Assembly (NCBI RefSeq): GCF_014076415.1
Contig: NZ_CP043568.1
Span: forward strand, 2,604,001 to 2,668,000
Reading direction: 5' to 3'
DNA length: 64,000 nt
DNA from: Comamonas testosteroni
GTDB lineage: Bacteria > Pseudomonadota > Gammaproteobacteria > Burkholderiales > Burkholderiaceae_C
Under the pieces are notes generated by a model. That model had not been told where the DNA came from, ran no database searches, and saw only the letters and a program-made list of their open reading frames with translations. Numbering within the stretch: the first letter of the stretch is position 1; each line of letters opens with the position of its first letter. The position numbers were made by a program, and so were the translations under genes. This document shows positions 1 to 9,326 of the stretch, piece by piece.

Positions 1-2
1 GC

Positions 3-341
3 GAATCCGTCGAATGCAAATGGGCTTCGGGCTGGTGCCAGTACCTGGGCGAGCCGCATGATGCGGAGCACCCCTATGCGGTGCCGGCGCGGGCCCGCCG
101 CCTCGCGGGACTGCCGCCGACGCTGATTCTGGTCGGCGAGGCCGACCCCATGCGCGATGAGGCACTGAACTATGGCGCGCGGCTGGAAGCTGCCGGCCTG
201 AGCGTGTTTCGCCATGTGTTTGCAGAAGCGGGGCAATGGCCGCAGGCGCTGCTGGAGCAGCCGCCCGAGTCCTGCCCTTGCGCCGCGCAGTTGCAGGAGC
301 AGCTGCGCCAGTTTTTCGAAACCACCCGATGTCGGTTCTGA
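3..341 (+). CDS. alpha/beta hydrolase, C-terminal part (5' end outside window)
   Basis: This is the C-terminal 112 or so residues of an alpha/beta-hydrolase fold protein of the hormone-sensitive-lipase/arylesterase type; the open frame runs in from the left edge. Visible is the segment 'PYAVPARARRLAGLPPTLIL' followed by 'VGEADPMRDEALNY', which in this family carries the catalytic Asp on the strand before the last helix. The usual His-Gly-Phe near the C-terminus is not obvious; a His is present in 'FRHVFAEAG', so I cannot confirm the catalytic His. The substrate is unknown. A hairpin terminator follows at 394-416, which separates this gene from the efflux operon downstream. Confidence 0.75.
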   Translation, partial: ESVECKWASGWCQYLGEPHDAEHPYAVPARARRLAGLPPTLILVGEADPMRDEALNYGARLEAAGLSVFRHVFAEAGQWPQALLEQPPESCPCAAQLQEQLRQFFETTRCRF

Positions 342-393
342 GCTGATCTTGCCCTGCCCAGATCGCTGACCTGATCCGTCCCTGTGGGTCGGA

Positions 394-416
394 CGCAGCA
401 CGGCTGCGCTTTTTTT
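394..416 (+). terminator. Rho-independent terminator after the hydrolase gene
   Basis: A 6-bp GC stem (CGCAGC / GCTGCG) with a 3-nt loop is followed by C and seven T. It lies 53 bases after the hydrolase stop codon and before the RND operon. Confidence 0.75.
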
Positions 417-522
417 CTTCTCTTCCTCATTCGATTCCTGGCCTGAGCGCTGGAAGGGATGAGTCATGCCTGCCGCCGAAAGAGCCGCTACCGCTTTCAA
501 CCCTTGAACCAAAGACATTGCC

Positions 523-1764
523 ATGAACGAGCACTCCAAACTCTCCAATCGCCGCCGGTGGGCCGCCGCCGGCGTCGCCGCTGCCGTGATCGCCACGACC
601 GCCGCCATGCTGGGCCTGCAGGCATCGCACGCGGAAGCGCCGGCTGCGCAGGCCGCCGCGCCGGCCGTGCCGGTCTCGGCAGCCCAGGTTCTGCAGCAGG
701 ACGTGACGCTGTGGAATGAATTCTCCGGCCGCCTCGAAGCAGTGCAGCGCGTGGATGTGCAGCCGCGCGTCTCGGGCGCAGTGCAGGCCGTGCATTTCAA
801 GGAAGGTGCGCTGGTCAAGGCCGGTGATCTGCTGTTCACCGTGGACCCGGCTCCCTATGTGGCAGAAGTCGATCGCGCCGAAGCCCAGGTCGTTGCCGCC
901 AAGGCGCGCATGGCTTATACCCAGAGCGAGTCCGAGCGCGCCACGCGTCTGTGGGACGAGCGGGCGATCGCGCAGAAGGAATACGACGAGCGCGTGAATG
1001 CCCGGCGCGAGGCTGATGCGAATCTGCGCGCCGCCCAGGCGGCGCTGCAGACCGCCAAGCTGAATCTGGGCTACACCCAGGTCAAGGCTCCGGTGAGCGG
1101 GCGCGTGGGCCGCATCGAGGTCACGGTGGGCAATCTTGTGAGCTCGGGAGCCGGAGCGCCGGTGCTGACCACCCTGGTGTCGGTGGACCCGATGTATGCC
1201 AGCTTCGATGCCGACGAGCAGATCGTGGCCCAGGCGCTGCAGGGTCTGCAAAGCGCAAGCCAGGGACGCAGCACGCGTGCGCTGATTGAAACCATTCCCG
1301 TGCAGATGGGTGTGGGCACCAGCGGCGGCACACCCTATGCCGGTCATCTGCAGCTCATAGACAACCAGGTCGATGCCAAGAGTGGCACGGTGCGTGTGCG
1401 CGCCGTGTTCGGCAATGTGGACGGCACGCTCATGGCCGGCCAGTTCGCGCGGATCCGCATGGGTCAGCCACAGACCACCCAGGCCGTGCTCATCAACGAG
1501 CGCGCCGTGGGCACGGACCAGAGCAAGAAATTCGTGCTGGTGATTGGCGCCGACAACAAGGCCGAGTACCGGGAGGTGCAACTGGGCGCGCCGGTGGACG
1601 GCCTGCGCGTGGTCACTTCCGGCCTCAAGGCCGGCGAGCGCATCGTTGTCAACGGACTGCAGCGTGTGCGCCCCGGCGTGGTGGTCGCGCCGCAGGACGT
1701 GCCCATGGACGCCAAGGCCGAGCTGGCCGACGGCCGCGGCGCCGCCAAGCAGCCCACGGTCTGA
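523..1764 (+). CDS. RND efflux pump periplasmic adaptor (MexE/AcrA type membrane fusion protein)
   Basis: A 413-residue periplasmic adaptor that links an inner-membrane RND pump to an outer-membrane channel. The N-terminus has a basic stretch and one hydrophobic segment (about residues 10-32) typical of a signal or anchor. Next come the biotinyl-lipoyl-like half motif 'VQPRVSGAVQAVHFKEGALV', an alpha-helical hairpin rich in Ala, Glu and Arg (about 105-175), the second lipoyl half 'YTQVKAPVSGRVGRIEVTVG', and the beta-barrel and membrane-proximal domains. The wording resembles MexE of MexEF-OprN more than AcrA. It is first of three co-directional genes; only 22 bases separate it from the pump gene. 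No regulator gene (MexT, AcrR or similar) lies next to it in this window. Confidence 0.93.
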   Translation: MNEHSKLSNRRRWAAAGVAAAVIATTAAMLGLQASHAEAPAAQAAAPAVPVSAAQVLQQDVTLWNEFSGRLEAVQRVDVQPRVSGAVQAVHFKEGALVKAGDLLFTVDPAPYVAEVDRAEAQVVAAKARMAYTQSESERATRLWDERAIAQKEYDERVNARREADANLRAAQAALQTAKLNLGYTQVKAPVSGRVGRIEVTVGNLVSSGAGAPVLTTLVSVDPMYASFDADEQIVAQALQGLQSASQGRSTRALIETIPVQMGVGTSGGTPYAGHLQLIDNQVDAKSGTVRVRAVFGNVDGTLMAGQFARIRMGQPQTTQAVLINERAVGTDQSKKFVLVIGADNKAEYREVQLGAPVDGLRVVTSGLKAGERIVVNGLQRVRPGVVVAPQDVPMDAKAELADGRGAAKQPTV

Positions 1765-1786
1765 GAACCCTTAATCCTCCGACACC

Positions 1787-4700
1787 ATGAACCTTTCCCG
1801 ATTTTTCATCGACCGCCCGATTTTTGCGGGTGTGCTGTCGGTGCTCATCTTTCTCGCTGGCCTGATCGCCATGCGAACGCTGCCGATCTCGGAATATCCC
1901 GAGGTCGCTCCCCCTTCGGTGGTGGTGCGAGCCCAGTACCCGGGCGCCAATCCCAAGGTGATTGCCGAAACCGTGGCCACGCCGCTGGAGGAATCCATCA
2001 ACGGCGTGGAAGGCATGCTCTACATGGGCAGCCAGGCCACGACCGACGGCGTGATGACGCTGACCGTGACCTTCGCCCTGGGCACCGATCCCGACAAGGC
2101 CCAGCAGCTGGTGCAGAACCGCGTCTCCCAGGCCGAGCCGCGCCTGCCCGAGGAAGTGCGCCGCCTGGGCATCACCACGGTCAAGAGCGCGCCCGACCTG
2201 ACCATGGTCGTGCACATGGTCTCGCCCAACGGGCGCTATGACATCGACTATCTGCGCAACTATGCCGTGCTCAATGTGAAGGACCGTCTGGCGCGCATCC
2301 AGGGCGTGGGCCAGGTGCAGATCTTCGGTGGCGGCGACTATTCCATGCGTGCCTGGCTGGACCCGCAGAAGGTGGCGCAGCGCGGTCTATCGGCCGCCGA
2401 CGTGGTGGCCGCCATCCGCGGACAGAACGTGCAGGCCGCGGCCGGTGTGGTCGGCGCCTCGCCCGGCCTGCCCGGCGTGGACATGCAGCTGTCCATCAAT
2501 GCCCAGGGCCGTCTGCAGACCGAGGAGGAGTTCGGCGACATCATCGTCAAGACCGGTGCCGACGGCGCCGTGACGCGCCTGCGCGACGTGGCGAGGCTGG
2601 AGCTGGGCGCGGCCGACTATTCCCTGCGCTCCCTGCTCAACAACGACCCCGCCGTGGGCATGGGCGTGTTCCAGGCCCCGGGCTCGAACGCCCTGGAGAT
2701 CTCGGCCAATGTGCGCTCCACCATGGCCGAGCTGCAAAAGCACATGCCCGAGGGCGTCGAGTTCCGCATCGCCTACGACCCCACGCAGTTCGTGCGTGCC
2801 TCCATCAAGTCCGTGGTCCAGACCCTGCTGGAAGCCGTGGCCCTGGTGGTGGTGGTGGTGATTCTGTTCCTGCAGACCTGGCGCGCTTCCATCATTCCGC
2901 TGCTGGCCGTGCCGGTGTCGGTGGTGGGGACGTTTGCCGTGCTGCACCTGCTGGGCTTTTCCATCAACGCGCTGAGCCTGTTCGGCCTGGTGCTGGCCAT
3001 CGGCATCGTGGTGGATGACGCCATCGTGGTGGTGGAGAACGTGGAACGCAACATCGAGGCCGGTCTGTCGCCGCGCCAGGCTACCTACCGTGCCATGCAG
3101 GAGGTGAGCGGGCCCATCATCGCCATCGCCCTGGTGCTGGTGGCCGTGTTTGTGCCGCTGGCCTTCATCAGCGGCCTCACGGGCCAGTTCTATCGACAGT
3201 TCGCGGTGACCATCGCCATCTCGACGGTGATCTCGGCCATCAACTCGCTGACCCTGTCGCCTGCGCTTTCCGCGCTGCTGCTGCGCGGCCACGATGCTCC
3301 CAAGGACGCACTGACACGCGGCATGGAGCGGGTGCTGGGCGGCTTTTTCCGCCGCTTCAATGCCTTGTTCCGCCGCGGCTCCGATGCCTATAGCGGCGGC
3401 GTGCAGCGCGTCATCGGTCGCAAGGCGCTGATGCTGGTGATCTATGCCGTGCTGGTGGGCGCGACCTGGGGTCTGTTCAAGCTGGTGCCCGGCGGTTTCG
3501 TGCCGGCCCAGGACAAGCAGTATCTGGTCGGCTTTGCCCAGCTGCCCGATGGCGCCACGCTGGACCGCACGGAAGACGTGATCCGCCGCATGGGCGAGAT
3601 CGTCAAGAACAATCCCAATGTGGAAGACGCCATCGCCTTCCCCGGGCTGTCCATCAACGGCTTCACCAACAGCTCCAACTCGGGCATTGTCTTTGTCACG
3701 CTCAAGCCCTTTGCCGAGCGCACGCATGCCGACCAGAGCGGCGCTGCCGTGGCGGGCCAGCTCAACCAGGCCTTTGGCAGCATCCAGGAAGCCTTCATCG
3801 CCATGTTCCCGCCACCGCCCGTGGCTGGCCTAGGCACGACCGGCGGCTTCAAGCTGCAGATCGAGGACCGTGCCTCGCTGGGTTACGACGCCATGGACGC
3901 GGCCGTCAAGGCTTTCATGGCCAAGGCCTACCAGACGCCGGAGCTGGCAGGCCTGTTCACCAGCTGGCAGGTCAATGTGCCCCAGCTCTATGCCGCCATT
4001 GACCGCACCAAGGCGCGCCAGCTCGGCGTGCCCGTGACGGATATCTTCGAGACACTGCAGATCTACCTGGGCAGCCTGTACGCCAACGACTTCAACCAGT
4101 TTGGTCGCACCTACAGCGTGCGCGTCCAGGCCGATGCCGCCTACCGGGCGCGCGCCGAGGACGTGGGCCTGCTCAAGGTGCGCTCCACCACGGGCGAGAT
4201 GGTACCGCTGTCGGCGCTGATGAAGCTCGAACCCAGCTTCGGGCCAGAACGCGCCATGCGCTACAACGGCTTTCTGGCCGCCGATGTGAATGGCGGGCCT
4301 GCGCCCGGCTTTTCCTCGGGCCAGGCCCAGGCAGCCGTCGAACGCATTGCCGCCGAAACCCTGCCGCCCGGCATAGGTTTCGAGTGGACCGAACTGACCT
4401 ACCAGGAAATCCTGGCCGGCAATTCCGCCGTGCTGGTGTTCCCCATCGCCATCCTGCTGGTCTTCCTGGTGCTGGCGGCGCAGTACGAAAGCCTGACCCT
4501 GCCGATTGCCATCATCCTCATCGTGCCCATGGGCCTGCTGGCCGCCATGACCGGCGTGTGGCTGAGCGGCGGCGACAACAATGTGTTCACGCAGATCGGA
4601 CTCATCGTGCTGGTGGGACTGTCGGCCAAGAACGCCATCCTGATCGTGGAGTTCGCCCGCGAGCTGGAATTTGCCGGCCGCTCGCCCGTGCAGGCCGCCA

Positions 4701-5017
4701 TCGAGGCCAGCCGCCTGCGTCTGCGCCCCATCCTCATGACCTCGCTGGCCTTTGTCATGGGCGTGCTGCCCTTGGTGCTGTCCACGGGCGCGGGAGCCGA
4801 GATGCGCAGCGCCATGGGCGTGGCGGTGTTCGCCGGCATGATCGGTGTGACGGCCTTTGGCCTGTTCCTCACGCCCGTGTTCTACGTGGTGCTGCGCCGC
4901 CTGGCCGGCAACCGTCCGCTGCAGCAGCATGGCAGCCATGTGGCGCCGATCAGCGAGCCGGGTCACGGCGCCTCGGTCCTGCCCATGCCTGCTGCGCCGC
5001 GCGGCCATGACGAATAA
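1787..5017 (+). CDS. RND efflux pump inner-membrane transporter (MexF/AcrB type, HAE1 family)
   Basis: A 1076-residue proton-driven multidrug exporter of normal family length (about 1030-1070). The N-terminus 'NLSRFFIDRPIFAGVLSVLI' is the classic HAE1 start with TM1. The TM4 proton-relay pair is visible in 'AIGIVVDDAIVVVENVERN'. Two large periplasmic loops and the duplicated six-helix arrangement follow, ending with 'MGVAVFAGMIGVTAFGLFLT'. The segment 'GMLYMGSQATTDG' favours the MexF branch. Substrates cannot be read from sequence; MexF-like pumps export amphenicols, quinolones and aromatic compounds. The downstream outer-membrane factor starts 13 bases later. A run of GTG codons near 2845 simply encodes valines in a membrane helix. 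Confidence 0.95.
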   Translation: MNLSRFFIDRPIFAGVLSVLIFLAGLIAMRTLPISEYPEVAPPSVVVRAQYPGANPKVIAETVATPLEESINGVEGMLYMGSQATTDGVMTLTVTFALGTDPDKAQQLVQNRVSQAEPRLPEEVRRLGITTVKSAPDLTMVVHMVSPNGRYDIDYLRNYAVLNVKDRLARIQGVGQVQIFGGGDYSMRAWLDPQKVAQRGLSAADVVAAIRGQNVQAAAGVVGASPGLPGVDMQLSINAQGRLQTEEEFGDIIVKTGADGAVTRLRDVARLELGAADYSLRSLLNNDPAVGMGVFQAPGSNALEISANVRSTMAELQKHMPEGVEFRIAYDPTQFVRASIKSVVQTLLEAVALVVVVVILFLQTWRASIIPLLAVPVSVVGTFAVLHLLGFSINALSLFGLVLAIGIVVDDAIVVVENVERNIEAGLSPRQATYRAMQEVSGPIIAIALVLVAVFVPLAFISGLTGQFYRQFAVTIAISTVISAINSLTLSPALSALLLRGHDAPKDALTRGMERVLGGFFRRFNALFRRGSDAYSGGVQRVIGRKALMLVIYAVLVGATWGLFKLVPGGFVPAQDKQYLVGFAQLPDGATLDRTEDVIRRMGEIVKNNPNVEDAIAFPGLSINGFTNSSNSGIVFVTLKPFAERTHADQSGAAVAGQLNQAFGSIQEAFIAMFPPPPVAGLGTTGGFKLQIEDRASLGYDAMDAAVKAFMAKAYQTPELAGLFTSWQVNVPQLYAAIDRTKARQLGVPVTDIFETLQIYLGSLYANDFNQFGRTYSVRVQADAAYRARAEDVGLLKVRSTTGEMVPLSALMKLEPSFGPERAMRYNGFLAADVNGGPAPGFSSGQAQAAVERIAAETLPPGIGFEWTELTYQEILAGNSAVLVFPIAILLVFLVLAAQYESLTLPIAIILIVPMGLLAAMTGVWLSGGDNNVFTQIGLIVLVGLSAKNAILIVEFARELEFAGRSPVQAAIEASRLRLRPILMTSLAFVMGVLPLVLSTGAGAEMRSAMGVAVFAGMIGVTAFGLFLTPVFYVVLRRLAGNRPLQQHGSHVAPISEPGHGASVLPMPAAPRGHDE

Positions 5018-5029
5018 GCCCAATCAACC

Positions 5030-6493
5030 ATGGATTCCGATATGAAAACGATGCAAGGCATTCGATCCCTGATGCCGTCCCTGAGCGCGCTGGCGGCAGC
5101 CCTGGTGCTGGCGGGTTGCGCCAGTGCGCCGCCCACGGTGGCCGAGCATGCCGGCATTGCCGTGCCCGCTAGCTTCAGCGCCCAGGCCGCAGCCGCAGGC
5201 TGGACGCAGGCTGCCCCGGCCGAGGCCCAGCCGCGCGGTGCCTGGTGGCTGGTATTTGCCGACACCGAACTAAGCGCTCTGGTGGAGCGTGCGGGTGAAG
5301 CCAACACCGATGTGCAGACCGCTGCGGCACGTCTGGCCGAAGCGCGGGCACTGCTGCGCTCGGCCGATGCGCAGCGCCAGCCGCAGATCGCGACCGGGGG
5401 CGGTGCCGCCCGTCAGGCCGGAGTGAACACCGCGAACGGCATGCAGCCCGCAACCCTGGTCACGGCCGGCTTGAACTTCTCCTACGAAGCGGATCTGTTC
5501 GGCAGGCTGTCGCGGGCCAGCGAAGCGGCACGCGAGGATGCCAATGCACGCGAGGCCTTGCTGCAGAGCACGCGCCTGATGGTGCAGGCCGATGTGGCCC
5601 AGACCTATCTGCAGCTGCGTTCGCTGCAGACTGAGCGCCAACTGGTCGAGCAGAGTCTGGCGGCCTATCGCGAGACTCTGACGCTGATCGAGAAGCGCTA
5701 CCGTGCCGGCGATGCCGCCGAGCTGGATGTGGCGCGCATGCAGACCGAGGTTTCGGCCACCGAGGCCGAGACGCTGGCGCTGGAGCGCCAGCAGGCGGCC
5801 CTCACGCATGCGCTGGCCGTGCTGGTCGGCGATGTGGCCAGCGGTTTTTCGCTGGCTTCGCAGCCGCAGGCGGCAACGCTGCCCGTGATTCCGGCAGGCG
5901 TGCCCGCCACGGTGCTGGCACGCCGCCCCGATGTGTCGGCGGCCCAGGCATCGGTGCTGGCGGCCCAGGCGCGCGTGGGCGTGGCCCAGGCCGCGTGGTT
6001 TCCCGCCATCACGCTCACGGGCAATGGCGGCTATGCCTCGCCGGAGCTCGGCGATCTGTTCAAGTGGTCTGCGCGCTCCTGGGGCATAGGCGCCTTGCTG
6101 TCCCTGCCCATCTTCGACGGCGGCCAGCGCGCTGCGCAGGAAGAGGGCGCCCGTGCGCGCCTGGAGGCCGCCGTGGCAGCCCAGCGCGGCCAGGTGCTCG
6201 CGGCCTTCCGGGAGGTCGAGGATCAGCTCAGTGCCTTGCGCCTGCTCTCGGGCCAGGCCCGTGTGCTGGGGCAGGCCGTGCAGTCTTCCGAGCGGGCCAC
6301 GCACCTCTCGGATGTGCGCTATCGCAACGGTCTGGTCAGCCAGCTGGAGCTGCTGGATGCGCGCCGCAACGAGCTGCGTAACCGGCGCCAGGCCTTGCAG
6401 GTGCGTACTGCGCAGTACACGGCCACGGTGGCCCTGATTCGTGCACTGGGCGGAGGCTGGGGCAGCGGCGAGCCGCAGGCGGCTCGCGGATGA
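5030..6493 (+). CDS. RND efflux outer-membrane factor lipoprotein (OprM/OprN/NodT type)
   Basis: A 487-residue TolC-like outer-membrane channel. A lipoprotein signal peptide ends in the lipobox 'LAGC' (Cys30 from this start), so the protein should be acylated. The two outer membrane efflux repeats are recognisable: 'WWLVFADTELSALVERAGEA' near the start, 'IEKRYRAGDAAELDVARMQT' at the middle, and 'RRPDVSAAQASVLAAQARVG' beginning the second half. The start could also be the ATG at 5042; neither has a strong ribosome-binding site, and translation is probably coupled to the pump gene that ends 12 bases upstream. It is the third and last gene of the efflux operon. Confidence 0.93.
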   Translation: MDSDMKTMQGIRSLMPSLSALAAALVLAGCASAPPTVAEHAGIAVPASFSAQAAAAGWTQAAPAEAQPRGAWWLVFADTELSALVERAGEANTDVQTAAARLAEARALLRSADAQRQPQIATGGGAARQAGVNTANGMQPATLVTAGLNFSYEADLFGRLSRASEAAREDANAREALLQSTRLMVQADVAQTYLQLRSLQTERQLVEQSLAAYRETLTLIEKRYRAGDAAELDVARMQTEVSATEAETLALERQQAALTHALAVLVGDVASGFSLASQPQAATLPVIPAGVPATVLARRPDVSAAQASVLAAQARVGVAQAAWFPAITLTGNGGYASPELGDLFKWSARSWGIGALLSLPIFDGGQRAAQEEGARARLEAAVAAQRGQVLAAFREVEDQLSALRLLSGQARVLGQAVQSSERATHLSDVRYRNGLVSQLELLDARRNELRNRRQALQVRTAQYTATVALIRALGGGWGSGEPQAARG

Positions 6494-6621
6494 GGCGATA
6501 GCTGCGCTGTCCGCCCTGGCGGCCGGTTTGCCGGCTTGTGACGCCTGCTGCTCAGCCAGCCGGTATTTGCAGCGCCCGGACAGGCTCAGCGGTTTGATGG
6601 GCATCAAGGCAAGACTTGAGG

Positions 6622-6644
6622 CACTGGCGGTGCAGGCGCCAGTG
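6622..6644. promoter_or_regulatory. 8-bp inverted repeat upstream of the MBL gene
   Basis: CACTGGCG is repeated as its exact reverse complement after a 7-base spacer, in the 197-base gap between the efflux operon and the MBL gene. There is no T-run on the plus strand, so it is more likely an operator or leader hairpin than a terminator. The function is unknown. Confidence 0.35.
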
Positions 6645-6690
6645 GTGCTAGATTCATTGGCGGTCCATGTGGATCGTCAATGGATGCTTC

Positions 6691-8091
6691 ATGAACATCA
6701 CTTTTCACGGTGCGGCGCAGTCGGTCACGGGGTCCTGCTTTCTGGTCGAGGCGCATGGCTGTCGCTTTCTGATCGACTGCGGCATGGCCCAGGGCGGCCG
6801 CGAGGCTGACGAGCACAACCAGCAAGCCTTTGCCTTTGATGCCGCAGGCCTGGACTTCGTCGTTCTGACCCATGCGCATATCGACCACAGCGGCCTGCTG
6901 CCCAAGCTCGTGGCCCAGGGCTTCAAGGGCCCTATCTATGCCACGCTGTCCACCAAGGACTTGCTCGAGGTCTTGCTCAAGGACAGTGCCCATATCCAGA
7001 TGATGGATGCCGAGCGTGCGGCGCGGCGTCGGCGTGAAGGCCGGGGGCGTGAGCGCGAGCTGACGGTTCCTCTGTATTCGCTGGCCCATGTGGCGAGCAC
7101 GCTGGAGCAGGTCCAGGCCAGGGCCTATGGACAGAGCTTCGAACCCCATCCTGCGGTGACGTTACGTTTTCAGGATGCCGGGCATATTCTTGGCTCGGCC
7201 ATTGTGGAGCTGTGGCTGGCAGATGGCCATGGCGGCACGCGCAAGCTGGTGGCCAGCGGCGATCTGGGCCAGCCGGGGCGGGTGATTCTGCGCGATCCCA
7301 CGCCGATCATGGACGCCGATGTGCTGCTCATCGAGTCTACCTATGGCGATCGGCAGCACAAGAGCACGGGCGATACCCTGGAGGAGCTGGTCGATGTGGT
7401 CACGCGCACGGTTCCCCATGGCAATGTGGTCATCCCGGCATTTGCCGTGGGGCGCACGCAGGAGCTGCTCTATCACTTTCTGCAGCTGATCCAGCAGCGA
7501 CGCCTGCCGCCGGTAGAGATATTTGTGGATTCGCCCATGGCGGTTGCGGCCACCGATATCACGCTGCGGCACTTCGGCGTGTTCGACGAGGAGGCCAGGC
7601 AGTTGCTGGGCAGCGTCAGGAGACTCAAGGAGTCGCCGCACATTCATTTCATCAGCGATGTGGAGGACTCCATCAAGCTCAACCGCATCAAGAGCGGCGC
7701 GGTCATCATCTCGGCCAGCGGCATGTGCGATGCGGGGCGGGTGCTGCATCATCTGAAGAACAATCTGTCGAGGCCCGAGTGTGCGGTGGTGATCTGCGGT
7801 TTTCAGGCTGAAGGTTCGCTGGGTCGCAGGCTGGTCGACGGTGCCACGCTGGTGCGCCTGTTTGGAGATGAGGTCGAGGTCCGTGCCGGCATCCATACCC
7901 TGGGTGGCTTTTCGGCCCATGCCGACCAGCAGGCCCTGTTGGACTGGGCGGCCGCGTTCACCCGCCCACCGCAGCAGACCTTTGTGGTGCATGGGGAGCC
8001 GCATGCCTCCCTGGCCTTGGCCACGCTGCTGCACGAGCGCCTGCATTTCTCGGTGCGGGTTCCGCAGCCGGGCCAGGTCTTCGAGTTCTAG
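6691..8091 (+). CDS. MBL-fold/beta-CASP RNA nuclease-like protein (YSH1/CPSF73-type)
   Basis: A 466-residue metallo-beta-lactamase fold protein with a beta-CASP insert, the architecture of bacterial RNA exonuclease/endonuclease homologues of CPSF73. The zinc motif HxHxDH is intact in 'LTHAHIDHSGLLPKL' (His61 to His66). Further metal ligands are in 'DAGHILGSA' and in 'TYGDRQH', and the beta-CASP motifs are visible as 'ISASGMCDAGRVLHHLKNN', 'LGGFSAHADQ' and 'VVHGEPHA'. The family acts on RNA, but the physiological substrate here is unknown. I chose the ATG at 6691 because the homologous core begins 'NITFHGAAQSVTGSC'; an in-frame ATG at 6667 would add eight unconserved residues. Confidence 0.9.
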   Translation: MNITFHGAAQSVTGSCFLVEAHGCRFLIDCGMAQGGREADEHNQQAFAFDAAGLDFVVLTHAHIDHSGLLPKLVAQGFKGPIYATLSTKDLLEVLLKDSAHIQMMDAERAARRRREGRGRERELTVPLYSLAHVASTLEQVQARAYGQSFEPHPAVTLRFQDAGHILGSAIVELWLADGHGGTRKLVASGDLGQPGRVILRDPTPIMDADVLLIESTYGDRQHKSTGDTLEELVDVVTRTVPHGNVVIPAFAVGRTQELLYHFLQLIQQRRLPPVEIFVDSPMAVAATDITLRHFGVFDEEARQLLGSVRRLKESPHIHFISDVEDSIKLNRIKSGAVIISASGMCDAGRVLHHLKNNLSRPECAVVICGFQAEGSLGRRLVDGATLVRLFGDEVEVRAGIHTLGGFSAHADQQALLDWAAAFTRPPQQTFVVHGEPHASLALATLLHERLHFSVRVPQPGQVFEF

Positions 8092-8168
8092 AACCTGCCA
8101 GGAGTCTCCGAGATGCGGAATCCTCCTTGCGCGCGGCCTGTTGCATGATGTTCTGGAGGCGAAGCCTG

Positions 8169-8687
8169 ATGCCGGTCGAGGCCGGTTTCGCGCAGCGGCT
8201 TTTCGGCACTACGCTGGATGAACTGCTGCCCGGCATGCGTCTGCATGTGCGGCGTCTGGGCGATACCAGGCGCGCGCTCTCCCTGGGCGGCGGGCGCATC
8301 TATCTGCCGCGCAGCTTTTTTGAGCACCGGGACCCGCATGAGCCGCTGCGGCTTGCCCACCCTGTGGTGGCAGGCGTCTTCGCCCATGAGTTGCTGCATC
8401 AGTGGCAGCGCCTGCAAGGCAGGGCGGTGACCTGGGAGGCGTTGGGCCTGCATCTGCGTGCGGCATGCCTGCGGCACAATCCCTATCACTATCAGGCCTG
8501 TGCAGATCCGCATCAGATGCTGAAGTGCTTTCTGGACGCAAGCGTGGAGCAGCAGGGGCAGATCTGGCAGGACCATGTTCAGGCCCTGGTGCAGGGCCAG
8601 CCGCTGGCCTGCATGTGCCTGATTGCCGAGCATGTGCTCAAGGCTCAAACTGGCCAATCCAGGTCGGGCCGAGCCAGAAAAGGCTAG
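8169..8687 (+). CDS. small HExxH putative metallopeptidase-like protein (vgr-related/DUF4157-like)
   Basis: A 172-residue protein of uncertain role. It carries the zinc-binding motif HExxH in 'GVFAHELLHQWQRLQG', preceded by 'RIYLPRSFF'. This resembles small soluble zincin-like domains annotated as DUF4157 or 'vgr related protein', which sometimes sit near secretion systems; none is visible here. The C-terminal half is His/Cys/Gln-rich and not recognised. I chose the ATG at 8169 because GGAGG lies 9 bases upstream; earlier in-frame starts exist at 8127 (TTG), 8145 and 8148. Its stop overlaps by 4 bases the stop of the convergent flavoprotein gene, so the two genes share their 3' ends. Confidence 0.6.
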   Translation: MPVEAGFAQRLFGTTLDELLPGMRLHVRRLGDTRRALSLGGGRIYLPRSFFEHRDPHEPLRLAHPVVAGVFAHELLHQWQRLQGRAVTWEALGLHLRAACLRHNPYHYQACADPHQMLKCFLDASVEQQGQIWQDHVQALVQGQPLACMCLIAEHVLKAQTGQSRSGRARKG

Positions 8688-9196
8688 GCAGCCGGGTTGA
8701 GTGCGGCTATGAGATCGTGTTCGTCCACATCGCGCGCCGCGCCGAAGCCCGCGACATGCCTGCCGCCTTGCGGCGTGATGCAGACAAAACGAAAGTCGCC
8801 CAGCGCCGTCATGGGCTCGGCTTCGGGAAAGCGCGTCAGATAGCTGGCACGGGCGCCTTGCCACAGGCCGCTGTCGCGCGGGGGCGTGGATGCCACGCCC
8901 CGAATGCTGATGCGCTCCAGCGCATGCACAGCTTCGCCAGCGGACTCTGGCCTGCTCACCAGCAGGCTGACGGCAGGATGCTGCTCCATGGCCTGTGTAT
9001 GACTGGCCAGCGCACTGACATGCAGTATCAGGCAGCTGAATTCGCCACTCCAGGCCCAGGGCACCAGCGACAGGCCCGGGGCGGGGAGATATCCGGGGGC
9101 TGATGAGCCGGCCTGCGGCTGAACGGCCAGTGCGGCGGTACGCTGACTGGCGAGTAGCTGGCGCAGCGACTGCTGCAGGCGCGATTCATGAGGCAT
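8684..9196 (-). CDS. HugZ-like/pyridoxamine-phosphate-oxidase-fold FMN-binding protein
   Basis: A 170-residue split-barrel flavin-binding protein of the pyridoxamine 5'-phosphate oxidase superfamily, similar to HugZ-type haem-utilisation proteins. Supporting segments are the N-terminal 'LQQSLRQLLASQRTAALAVQ', the central 'ILHVSALASHTQAMEQHPAV', and the C-terminal 'LGDFRFVCITPQGGRHVAGF', a typical ending of the HugZ branch. The ATG at 9196 fits the family start; the frame is open to 9289, which would add 31 residues. The activity (haem degradation or a general FMN reductase/oxidase) cannot be decided from this sequence. It is divergent from the acyl-CoA synthetase gene. Confidence 0.75.
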   Translation of the reverse strand: MPHESRLQQSLRQLLASQRTAALAVQPQAGSSAPGYLPAPGLSLVPWAWSGEFSCLILHVSALASHTQAMEQHPAVSLLVSRPESAGEAVHALERISIRGVASTPPRDSGLWQGARASYLTRFPEAEPMTALGDFRFVCITPQGGRHVAGFGAARDVDEHDLIAALNPAA

Positions 9197-9326
9197 TTGC
9201 GCATGGTAAGCCAGTGCGCGGGGTCGGACCAGCTTGAGCCGCGTCAGGCCGCGCCGACCGTCACCTGCGTGACCGACTGTTGGGGCCATCCCGGATGCCG
9301 GGCCGAGGTTGCAGGCCTAGTCTTGC

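Noticed and set aside
2840..2862. GTG microsatellite-like run
   Set aside because: It encodes a row of valines in a transmembrane helix of the RND pump and is conserved in character; no sign of variable length.
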